DNA from: JAYFRC01 sp034926415
GTDB taxonomy: Bacteria > Bacillota > Clostridia > Oscillospirales > Oscillospiraceae
Assembly: GCA_034926415.1 (NCBI GenBank)
Contig: JAYFRC010000040.1
Coordinates: forward strand, 1-13,257
Reading direction: 5' to 3'
Length of the DNA: 13,257 nucleotides
Position 1 is the first letter of the stretch. Every line of letters starts with the position of its first letter. The notes beneath the pieces were generated by a model. It had not been told where the DNA came from and made no database searches. It worked only from the letters and a program-made list of their open reading frames with translations. The position numbers and the translations under genes were made by a program. Below are positions 1 to 5,069 of this stretch, piece by piece.

Positions 1-71
1 ATACTCTCTGCTATCCTGCTGTGGTTGAGGCCCAGACTCCTCAACCGCAGGATCTCTCTGTAGTTGGTCAT
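1..71 (-). CDS. istA: IS21-family transposase IstA, N-terminal fragment (runs off window)
   Basis: IstA is the DDE transposase of IS21 elements and works with the IstB ATPase helper. Only the first 23 residues are present, beginning MTNYREILRLRSLGLNHSRI. This closely matches the start of the N-terminal helix-turn-helix that binds the repeated IS ends (typically a T-x-Y-R-x-I-L-R-L-x-S-x-G start followed by I-A-x-S). The ATG at 69-71 is preceded by GGAGGG (80-85) with an 8-base spacer. Just upstream lie the IS terminal repeats, the expected position for this gene. The catalytic domain and istB must lie outside the window. The start codon and part of the ribosome site fall inside a hairpin, described separately. 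The family call is strong for so short a piece because sequence and context agree. Confidence 0.82.
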   Translation of the reverse strand, partial: MTNYREILRLRSLGLNHSRIAES

Positions 72-131
72 TTCTATGACCCTCCTTTGGCGTATTCGCA
101 TCTGCGATGCGTTAGCCAAATTCTACTACAG
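58..131 (-). promoter_or_regulatory. Predicted three-way RNA fold over the istA ribosome site and start
   Basis: Read on the minus strand, a 7-bp closing stem (CTGTAGT at 131-125 with ACTACAG at 64-58) encloses two hairpins. One is 120-86: GCC-rich 6-bp and 5-bp helices separated by an internal loop. The other is 81-66: GGTCAT, loop AGAA, ATGACC. The second hairpin contains the istA ATG and the last bases of its GGAGGG. The pairing is seen in the sequence. The role is inferred: other insertion sequences (for example IS10 and IS50) use such folds to stop translation of transposase from transcripts that enter from outside. Confidence 0.5.
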
Positions 132-150
132 CGGTCTCTACGGTCAAATA

Positions 151-196
151 TGGCCGCCCGGAGGTGTACATCTGGCCCGCCCAGAGGTGTAAAATC
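151..196 (-). repeat. Tandem terminal repeats of the IS21-type element
   Basis: Two adjacent copies, 151-172 (22 bases) and 173-196 (24 bases), differ by a few substitutions and small indels. They share TGGCC/CGCCC and AGGTGTA on the plus strand. They sit between the outer end of the element and istA, which matches the multiple transposase-binding repeats found at IS21 ends. Confidence 0.65.
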
Positions 197-231
197 TCGC
201 CGCCTCCGCTGTCAATTCCAAGCCGCCGTAT

Positions 232-267
232 TCACAAAATGGTCGATACGTTCATTAGATTTTCCAT
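232..267 (-). pseudogene. Start of a phage gene probably cut by the IS21 insertion
   Basis: Immediately after the endolysin, GGAGG (276-280) stands 8 bases before an ATG at 267. The frame reads MENLMNVSTIL and then stops at 232-234, within or at the edge of the IS end. A good ribosome site leading to an 11-codon frame that ends exactly where the IS begins suggests a longer gene was truncated by the insertion. The N-terminus MENLMNV resembles the starts of some phage antirepressor (BRO/KilA-type) proteins, but this is too short to assign. It could also be a functionless leader peptide. Confidence 0.4.
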
Positions 268-283
268 ATATTCTACCTCCGTT

Positions 284-979
284 TTATTTGTTGAGCCCGA
301 GCCTGTCGAGCACGGTCACGAACTGTTCGCGCGTCAAGAACCCGCGCGGCATCTTGCCGTTGACGGTTCCGTTTTCGGTTGCTTTCTTCCAGACTTCCTT
401 CGCGTAGTCGGACGTGCTCTTCGCGCCCCGTTCCTCGAGATACTTATCCATCATCGCGTCGAATTCTTCCTGTGTCATGTCGTCTTCATCTCCTAAAAGT
501 TCTTTGAACGCCGTCCACTGCTCCGGATGCACAACAAACGGCCTCGGGCAGCTCTTATGCGTGACGTCGTAGTGGCGTACGATGTGGTTTGCGTCTATAC
601 CGTACTTGTTCATCAGCAGCCGCACGAGCTCCGCTGCACGCTTCTGTGTTGCCTTGGTAATGACGTACTCCCCTCCGCTCCAGTCGGAGCACATCTCGAC
701 GCCGACGCTGTTGCTGTTGCGGCACTCCGGATGATAATATCGCCTTTTTGTGCCGCAGTGCCATGCGACGTCAGTGTCCGGCACGCTGCACCAGACCTCG
801 TTCTCGTCGACGAAATAATGAGCCGAAGCGTTGCGGTTCGCTCCATGGTAATACTCGCAGTTTGCTTTTGCCGTGTCACCCTTGTTCCCGGTATAATGGA
901 TAACTATGTATTTTATCTTCTGCGTCCGCCCGGCGCGGTAATTGGACACGTCGGCCAGCAGCTCCTGTATTTCGTTCAT
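284..979 (-). CDS. Endolysin: N-acetylmuramoyl-L-alanine amidase with SLH-like C-terminus
   Basis: This 231-residue protein is the phage lysin. It cuts the amide bond between N-acetylmuramic acid and L-alanine of peptidoglycan once the holin has opened the membrane. Residues about 20-155 form an Amidase_2/PGRP zinc domain. Zinc ligands can be read as H28 (in VIHYTG), H136 and C144 (in VRHYDVTHKSCP), and K142 occupies the position of catalytic Lys128 of T7 lysozyme. After a charged linker, residues about 188-229 resemble one S-layer-homology unit (DYAKEVWKKATENGTVNG then FLTREQFVTVLDRLGL), likely a wall-binding tail. The start overlaps the holin stop as ATGA, with AGGAG close upstream, so translation is probably coupled. 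No signal peptide is seen, in keeping with holin-dependent release. Confidence 0.93.
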   Translation of the reverse strand: MNEIQELLADVSNYRAGRTQKIKYIVIHYTGNKGDTAKANCEYYHGANRNASAHYFVDENEVWCSVPDTDVAWHCGTKRRYYHPECRNSNSVGVEMCSDWSGGEYVITKATQKRAAELVRLLMNKYGIDANHIVRHYDVTHKSCPRPFVVHPEQWTAFKELLGDEDDMTQEEFDAMMDKYLEERGAKSTSDYAKEVWKKATENGTVNGKMPRGFLTREQFVTVLDRLGLNK

Positions 980-1239
980 ATCTCCTCGTCTCCCTTGTTG
1001 TCGTCATTATCTCTATCGCTCTTTTTATCCGGCCAGTCGTTGTTCTTTGAAAGGTTCTCGAACAGCGCTTTTGCACAATACACAACGATAACGCCGATTA
1101 TCTCCTTAACCGCGGCTTCGGAGAGCATTTCTGCTATCTCGGCGCGCCCGAGCCACGCGAGGATGTACGAGCACCAGATCCATGCAAGGCCGTTGATAAG
1201 GCATACCCACACAATGAGCTTCGTAGTTGTAGGTTTCAT
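976..1239 (-). CDS. Holin
   Basis: This 87-residue protein has two hydrophobic membrane segments, about residues 8-30 (Trp-rich, with WVCLINGLAWIW) and 43-62 (IIGVIVVYCAKALF). The C-terminal tail is very hydrophilic (many Asp, Lys and Asn after residue 64). Small size, two membrane spans and a charged cytoplasmic tail are usual for class II phage holins. It lies directly before the amidase and overlaps it by ATGA, and its ATG overlaps the stop of the preceding membrane protein, completing a lysis cassette. Holins form membrane lesions at a set time so that the endolysin can reach the wall. The exact holin family cannot be named from reading alone; the function rests on topology and position. 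Confidence 0.8.
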   Translation of the reverse strand: MKPTTTKLIVWVCLINGLAWIWCSYILAWLGRAEIAEMLSEAAVKEIIGVIVVYCAKALFENLSKNNDWPDKKSDRDNDDNKGDEEI

Positions 1240-1484
1240 TTGCCTTTCTCCAAATCGTCTATCCTGTGGTTTGCGACTTTTATCTGCTCTTCTAGCACCG
1301 GCACGCGCTTTGCAAAATCATTGTGCTCCCGGACTTCGCGCGTCAGCTCTTCGAGCTTCGTGTCCGTCACGGCCTGAGCAGTCTTTATGCTTTCCTGCGT
1401 GTGTGTCGCCGCCGCCCGGTTTGAGATAAGCACCCCCGCTAAAGACAGCCCGCCCGTGATTACCGCTACTATTATTGCTTCCAT
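1236..1484 (-). CDS. Small membrane-anchored coiled-coil protein of the lysis cassette (XhlA position)
   Basis: This 82-residue protein has an N-terminal hydrophobic segment (about residues 3-20, AIIVAVITGGLSLAGVLI). It is followed by a long charged helix rich in Glu, Lys and Arg (about 28-80) with heptad-like spacing of Leu, Val and Ile, likely a coiled coil. A clear GGAGG lies 7 bases before the ATG at 1484, and the stop overlaps the holin start. In PBSX-type operons this place, between xkdX and the holin, is held by xhlA, a membrane protein that helps lysis. XhlA usually has its membrane segment near the C-terminus, so homology is uncertain. A lysis accessory role is inferred from position and topology. 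Confidence 0.7.
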   Translation of the reverse strand: MEAIIVAVITGGLSLAGVLISNRAAATHTQESIKTAQAVTDTKLEELTREVREHNDFAKRVPVLEEQIKVANHRIDDLEKGK

Positions 1485-1505
1485 TGCTTATCCTCCGTAA
1501 TTGGT

Positions 1506-1637
1506 TTATTCAGCACTTTTCGCTGCCCTTGCCGCGTCCGCATCTTCCTGCGTGATCCAGCCGCGGGTCACAGCGTTTGCAAGGCCCGTGTCGGTCAACG
1601 CCCCAGCGGCGTACAGCCTCAAAACACGTTTTTTCAT
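1506..1637 (-). CDS. XkdX-family small phage protein
   Basis: A 43-residue ORF runs from ATG at 1637 to TAA at 1506. It has GGAGGG 6 bases upstream, inside the end of the preceding gene. The protein begins MKKRVLRLYAAGALTDTG and contains VTRGWITQEDADAA. This is the usual XkdX pattern: a basic start, a short helix with a Tyr, a Trp-Ile-Thr core and an acidic helix. XkdX proteins are found in many Firmicutes phages between the tail-tip and lysis genes; their function is unknown. Gene order here (tip genes, this gene, membrane coiled-coil protein, holin, amidase) parallels xkdW-xkdX-xhlA-xhlB-xlyA of PBSX. Confidence 0.8.
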   Translation of the reverse strand: MKKRVLRLYAAGALTDTGLANAVTRGWITQEDADAARAAKSAE

Positions 1638-1639
1638 AA

Positions 1640-2011
1640 TCAGCCCTCCAGTATCGCGACGGTCAAATCGTCGATTGCCGTTTCAATCGCTGCCACTTTA
1701 TCCGGGAGCGCCGCGATAGCCGCCGCCTTTGCATCCGCTTCTGCTCTCGCCGCTTCCGCCGCCGCGATCTCTTTCGCAGTCGGTTCAGTCGCCGCCGCAG
1801 TATCGGTAAATATCAAAGCGCTGTCCGACGTGTACCAGCGCAGATAGTCCGCCACGGTGATGTCCCGCAACACCGCGCCGGAGTTGTCTGCGATCTGCAC
1901 GGTATCGCCCAACGTCTCCGGCACGGCCGCAAGCGGTATTCGTATGTATCCCGCGCGGATGGTCGGCTTTCCGCTGACCGCGTATTCCGTGCCGCCTGTA
2001 ATGATTTTCAT
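1640..2011 (-). CDS. Tail-tip region protein of unknown function (XkdW position)
   Basis: This 123-residue protein has a beta-rich N-terminal half (about 1-75, with GGTEYAVSGKPTIRAGYIRIPL). An Ala/Glu-rich helix follows (about 78-105), and the protein ends in DDLTVAILEG. AAGGAG lies 9 bases before the ATG at 2011. It directly precedes the XkdX-like gene, the place of xkdW in PBSX, and it shares with XkdW the general plan of a globular start and a helical, coiled-coil-like end. No catalytic motif is seen. A structural role at the tail tip or fibre is likely from context, but sequence homology to XkdW cannot be shown here. Its GC content is like that of the main operon and unlike the AT-richer gene just upstream. 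Confidence 0.65.
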   Translation of the reverse strand: MKIITGGTEYAVSGKPTIRAGYIRIPLAAVPETLGDTVQIADNSGAVLRDITVADYLRWYTSDSALIFTDTAAATEPTAKEIAAAEAARAEADAKAAAIAALPDKVAAIETAIDDLTVAILEG

Positions 2012-2029
2012 ATTATCATGCTCCTTTCG

Positions 2030-2419
2030 TTATCGGTAAAACACCCATAAAGCCGTGTAGTCGTTTAATGACGTATTTTCGTTTGGGCTTTCCCCGTACA
2101 ATGTAAAACTCACCCCGGAAGTTGATGTCTCTTTTGTAACCTTAAAATACCAGTCACTTCCAACGTCCCTAAAAAACCTAACCTCTGAATCAGTTTTATT
2201 CAATGCGCCAAGGAACCCGCCCGAGTAGTCTGTAATCGCAAAGAAAAACTCTTTTACATTTTGGGAAATATGAATGCTTGCAAGATATGTCCAGGTTTTA
2301 TTGATGGCTGCATATCTTGCGCTAGTCGTGCAGTTGGTGCGATTATATGGCTCAGAAAAAAGTTTTGATATGTCGTCAATGCCTCCGCCGCCTATCCGGC
2401 GGTGACTCAGCTCACCCAT
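2030..2419 (-). CDS. Small tail-tip / putative receptor-binding accessory protein
   Basis: This 129-residue protein is not recognised. The ATG at 2419 is chosen because GGAAGG lies about 11 bases upstream and because this ATG overlaps the stop of the 34-codon leader ORF as TAATG. A GTG at 2431 is possible but would lie inside the ribosome site. The start MGELSHRRIGGGGIDDISKLF resembles that of the next upstream gene product (MSELAKKGGRGAETVDIGNLEKI), so both may attach to the same part of the tail. The rest is rich in aromatics and beta-type segments (SGVSFTLYGES, TALWVFYR at the end). The DNA is clearly AT-richer than the neighbouring tail genes; one 60-base line (2221-2280) is 35% GC. Position downstream of the fibre gene suggests a host-recognition module, which is inference. 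Confidence 0.6.
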   Translation of the reverse strand: MGELSHRRIGGGGIDDISKLFSEPYNRTNCTTSARYAAINKTWTYLASIHISQNVKEFFFAITDYSGGFLGALNKTDSEVRFFRDVGSDWYFKVTKETSTSGVSFTLYGESPNENTSLNDYTALWVFYR

Positions 2420-2523
2420 TACGCACGCCACCTTCCGGTGTCGCGCGAAGCGCGGTATATAAAATTAATTGTGTGTGTGTGTGTGTGTGTGTACATGAGG
2501 GCGCACACTTGTCTTTTATTCAT
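2419..2523 (-). CDS. 34-codon leader ORF containing an (AC)11 run
   Basis: After the stop of the gene at 2528-2851, GGAGGG leads with a 7-base spacer to ATG at 2523. The frame reads MNKRQVCALM, then Tyr and alternating Thr-His codons from the AC run, then INFIYRASRDTGRWRA. It stops with TAA at 2419-2421, sharing one base with the ATG of the next gene. The strong ribosome site and TAATG junction argue that it is translated and couples translation to the downstream gene. The peptide has no recognisable domain. Adding or losing one AC unit would move the stop: to a TAA immediately after the run in one frame, or to a TGA just past the downstream ATG in the other. Confidence 0.5.
   Translation of the reverse strand: MNKRQVCALMYTHTHTHTINFIYRASRDTGRWRA
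2442..2454 (-). promoter_or_regulatory. Small GC hairpin just upstream of a ribosome site
   Basis: On the coding strand CGCGC-TTC-GCGCG forms a perfect 5-bp stem with a 3-base loop. It ends 5 bases before the GGAAGG that serves the gene starting at 2419. In mRNA it could limit ribosome access or act as a spacer, making expression depend on ribosomes coming through the leader ORF. The pairing is seen; the role is inferred. Confidence 0.4.
2471..2492. repeat. (GT)11 / (AC)11 dinucleotide run
   Basis: The plus strand shows 22 bases of uninterrupted alternating GT between two small tip genes. Perfect dinucleotide runs of this length are uncommon in phage and bacterial DNA and are prone to replication slippage. 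On the coding strand the run lies inside the 34-codon leader ORF, 50 bases upstream of the start of the next gene. Confidence 0.95.
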
Positions 2524-2527
2524 GGAC

Positions 2528-2851
2528 TTACCCTCCTATTTTTATCCGGCCTATCGCGTAGCAATATTCATCCCAGTTAGCATTTGATTTTGTAACCGTT
2601 AAAGTTGCTCCGCTAATTGTGACGGTATGATAAGCTGATGTTTTCATCTCAATTTTACCGAGCAGCCCATTAGTCGTAGCGGTTACAATGCAGCAATCTG
2701 CGCCACTTTCTCCGAAGCAAACGATGTAGATATATCCCTCTTCCATCGTTACTGTCGCCGGAGATGAATACTCAGCTATGGATATTTTTTCCAAGTTTCC
2801 TATATCTACGGTTTCAGCGCCCCTGCCGCCTTTTTTAGCCAGTTCGCTCAT
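2528..2851 (-). CDS. Small tail-tip protein of unknown function
   Basis: This 107-residue beta-rich protein is not recognised. It opens with MSELAKKGGRGAETVDIGNL, a Gly-rich start partly matched by the downstream small protein. It continues with short hydrophobic strands (YIYIVCFGESGADCCIV, HTVTISGATLTVTKS) and ends CYAIGRIKIGG. No membrane segment or catalytic motif is seen. GAGGTG lies 6 bases upstream of the ATG at 2851, and the gene starts 5 bases after the fibre gene ends. Composition is AT-richer than the fibre gene. Size, strand-rich pattern and position right after the fibre suggest a tip appendage or receptor-binding head domain. A small structural chaperone is an alternative. Confidence 0.6.
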   Translation of the reverse strand: MSELAKKGGRGAETVDIGNLEKISIAEYSSPATVTMEEGYIYIVCFGESGADCCIVTATTNGLLGKIEMKTSAYHTVTISGATLTVTKSNANWDEYCYAIGRIKIGG

Positions 2852-2856
2852 TTATC

Positions 2857-4008
2857 TCACCTCTCAATAATCACTCTGACCTGGAACGCCACCGTGGGCG
2901 CAGCGTCGGGGCTACGCGCATACAGTTGTCCATTCGTAGTACAGGCAAAATAGTCCACGCAGGCATACGCCTCGTCGGTCATCGCTTGTGCGTCGGGGTC
3001 GGAAGCATTGCCGACCGGCTCCACGCGCGTGCGCTGGTCGTCTGTTGTCAACAGCCCTGTGCAAGCCACGCTCTGCTCATACGCGCCGGTGGTTGAGTTG
3101 AGCGCCCAGCCAGATGTGCCGAAGGTAACGGTCACGGGCGAGTTGATGAGCGAATAATCCGTCCCGCGCGTCGCCGCGCTCACCGCTGAGCCTGTGCCTT
3201 TCAATATCCCGCTGGCGGTTATCGCCGCCTGCGCTCCTATGTCCGCCGGCGCAATCGCGTCGCTCCCGCCAGTTGCGTGAGTGCTCGCGTGGGTCTTATC
3301 TGCTTTCCCATTAATCAGATTCAGCAGATTCCCGGCCTCATCCTCGTTGAGAATTCCCTGAATACCGGACAGCCATGTATTGAAATTGGACTCGCTTGTG
3401 CTCTTCCAGCTAGTCAGATCGGATTGAAACTGACTTTTCCATGTATTGAAATCCGTTTCGCTGCCGGACTTGAAATTTGCCAGGTCGTTCTGAACCTGCG
3501 CATAAAACGTTGCGGTGTCCAGATGATCCACGACCGCGTGAACGATTCCGCAGACATCCGTGTTCAACCTGGTGTCAGTAATCAGGCTCTGCGTGATAGC
3601 TGTCGTTCCGGCCGGTATGCTGATCTCCGCGAGTTTAAGATCATACTGTTCGACCGTCCGCACAATGGCCGGAGCTGTTGCGGCGCTCGCCAACGTGCCC
3701 TGCAGCACCTGTACCGTGATACTCCGCTCGTTGACGTCCCATCGGAGGACAATCGTATCCTTCCGGTTCAAGACGCCGTCGGCGTTGGCAATCGGCAGTG
3801 TCATATCGCCGTCGTTTCGGTAGTAATACCCGTTGATCCATGCACGGCCGGCAGGTAGTTTCACCTGCATGTTCGCAACCGCCATGACTGCCAGTTCTCC
3901 GTCATACGTGCCGTTGCTGAGAAACGACGCGACCCATTTTGCGAGCCACGCCGCTGTATACGACCGGTCATCCGATACGCTCGGGAAAAAGCCGCTTGAT
4001 TCCGCCAT
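2857..4008 (-). CDS. Tail fibre / upper baseplate protein
   Basis: This 383-residue protein builds part of the tail tip and probably carries or forms the receptor-binding fibre. Residues about 1-160 look like the N-terminal attachment region common in Firmicutes phage tip proteins (GFFPS start, PAGRAWINGYYY, a parallel-strand section and a TDTRLNTDVCGIV motif). Residues about 176-217 form an 11-residue periodic helix with Trp at 190, 201 and 212. Then comes ADKTHASTHATGGSDAI-PADIGA (about 236-259), a linker motif frequent in phage fibres, followed by a C-terminal beta domain (about 290-383). Its ATG shares one base with the stop of the hub gene (TAATG), and AGGAG lies about 10 bases upstream. 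Which of the tip proteins actually touches the host cannot be told from sequence. Confidence 0.82.
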   Translation of the reverse strand: MAESSGFFPSVSDDRSYTAAWLAKWVASFLSNGTYDGELAVMAVANMQVKLPAGRAWINGYYYRNDGDMTLPIANADGVLNRKDTIVLRWDVNERSITVQVLQGTLASAATAPAIVRTVEQYDLKLAEISIPAGTTAITQSLITDTRLNTDVCGIVHAVVDHLDTATFYAQVQNDLANFKSGSETDFNTWKSQFQSDLTSWKSTSESNFNTWLSGIQGILNEDEAGNLLNLINGKADKTHASTHATGGSDAIAPADIGAQAAITASGILKGTGSAVSAATRGTDYSLINSPVTVTFGTSGWALNSTTGAYEQSVACTGLLTTDDQRTRVEPVGNASDPDAQAMTDEAYACVDYFACTTNGQLYARSPDAAPTVAFQVRVIIER

Positions 4009-5069
4009 TATGTATCATCTCCTAAATCCAGTTTCTCCGGAAGCGGATTCCCGCACGTCGGAGTAATTGTCTCGCTGCCGTTTTCGTACACTTCCTCAAC
4101 CTCAGTGACGCGCTGATCGATCCGCAGGCCCCACTTCTCAAAGCTTACGATGTCGCCGAGATCCCAGTCGGTCAGGTACTGAAAATTCTGCGTGTCCACC
4201 GCGTCCGCCGAAAAGGATTCCGACTTTGCCGCGGCCGCCAGCTTTTCAATACCTCTCTGCGTTAGCTGCGCCCGGTAATCCTCATCAGATAAGTCGCCCT
4301 GCTGGAGGTCGCGGGCGTCTACCCACAGCTCGCGGCGGGGCTCGCCGTTTGTCTGGTCCACCTCGGCAATGATTCGGTTGGCCGCGGCGTCCTGCCCGGC
4401 GACATAGGCATAATTGCTATAGCCCGTAGTATCCATGGCATATGCCGGCCCGCTGATGTTCCGGAATTCGTCCGAGAACAGCACGTATGGCCGCTCCGTC
4501 TGCGTCACGCTCCGGTCAGTTCCATCGTAGGCCTCGAAAATCCATTGCTTATTGAGGACGTCCATGCGTACCCGGAAGCCGAGCGGCGCGGCTTTGCCAA
4601 GCGCCTCGCAGGCCGCGAGGGTGCCTTTTCCGGTCGTCTGAAAACTGCAAGTAGAAGTATATCCACCAAGCGCTCCAAGCGTCAGCAGCGGCAACGGGCG
4701 GGCCGTGATTGCATTGTCGGACACGACTTTTCTCATGGCCATTTCTACCGCGCCGCTGAAATTGATCGTTGGCGTGATAATGCGGCGGTCCAGCATGGAC
4801 GAACCCATCCGGCCCGCAGCGGTGATTTCCTCGCCGCCGGTATCCGCTGTAGTGATTGTGATGCCCTCGATGATGCCCGCCTCGGAACGGTCCAGCCGAT
4901 GGATGATATTACCCTCCGTCAGCAGCGCGATATTTTCAGCCGTCACGGGACAGTGCAGTTCAAACTCTCCGGGCTCAAAAAATCGCCGCCGCCATCGAAG
5001 CGACGAAAAGCTGTCAATTACTCCCTGCAATTCGATAGCGGGGCTGTAAATATATAATTCCATCGTCAT
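4008..5069 (-). CDS. Tail hub / Gp37-like tail protein (tail-associated, Tal position)
   Basis: This 353-residue protein resembles the siphovirus ReqiPepy6 Gp37-like family, which occupies the hub under the distal tail ring. Typical traits are the opening strand LYIYSPAIELQGVID, the SLRWRRRFFEPGEFELHCP segment (about 25-43) and the DRRIITPTINFSG region (about 95-107). The C-terminal part has a YLTDWDLGDIVSF segment, seen in gp27-like hub folds. The first ATG (5069) overlaps the stop of the preceding gene as ATGA. A second ATG two codons later (5063) is better spaced from GGGGGG, so either could be used. It is shorter than Tal proteins that carry a C-terminal fibre or lytic domain, and none is seen. 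No peptidase motif is present. Confidence 0.82.
   Translation of the reverse strand: MTMELYIYSPAIELQGVIDSFSSLRWRRRFFEPGEFELHCPVTAENIALLTEGNIIHRLDRSEAGIIEGITITTADTGGEEITAAGRMGSSMLDRRIITPTINFSGAVEMAMRKVVSDNAITARPLPLLTLGALGGYTSTCSFQTTGKGTLAACEALGKAAPLGFRVRMDVLNKQWIFEAYDGTDRSVTQTERPYVLFSDEFRNISGPAYAMDTTGYSNYAYVAGQDAAANRIIAEVDQTNGEPRRELWVDARDLQQGDLSDEDYRAQLTQRGIEKLAAAAKSESFSADAVDTQNFQYLTDWDLGDIVSFEKWGLRIDQRVTEVEEVYENGSETITPTCGNPLPEKLDLGDDT

Larger units (their letters stand above)
1..236 (-). mobile_element. End of an IS21-family insertion sequence (partial)
   Basis: The left edge holds one end of an IS21-type element that continues out of the window. Two observations support this. The minus strand opens an IstA-like reading frame at 71. 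Between that start and about 236 there is a non-coding end with repeated motifs: two near-tandem copies (151-172 and 173-196) sharing ACACCTC, GGGCGG and CCA on the minus strand, and two TTGAC-containing boxes at about 144 and 215. Multiple repeats at each end are typical of IS21 elements. The outer boundary near 233-236 (TGTG on the minus strand) is inferred, because neither the other end nor the target duplication can be seen. The element has the same orientation as the phage late genes. Confidence 0.8.

Noticed and set aside
13..53. 15-bp imperfect inverted repeat (arms ATCCTGC/GGTTGAGG) resembling a terminator or a structured RNA
   Set aside because: It lies inside the istA coding region (codons for ILRLRSLGLNHSRI), has no T-run on either side, and the coding match explains the sequence.
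527..1429. 300-codon plus-strand ORF opposite the lysis genes
   Set aside because: It is antisense to the endolysin, holin and membrane protein genes. Its composition reflects their complement, and it has no ribosome site or recognisable domain.
2455..2470. TATATA-like minus-strand -10 element (in AATTTTATATACC) before the gene at 2419
   Set aside because: The -35 region would be the AC run with no TTGACA-like sequence. The operon appears continuously transcribed, so a promoter here is not supported.
2347..2587. Plus-strand ORFs across the GT run (Val-Cys repeats)
   Set aside because: They are low-complexity translations of the dinucleotide run opposite the coding strand, with no ribosome site.
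2030..4008. Diversity-generating retroelement acting on the tip genes
   Set aside because: No reverse transcriptase, template repeat or adenine-biased variable region is seen in the window.
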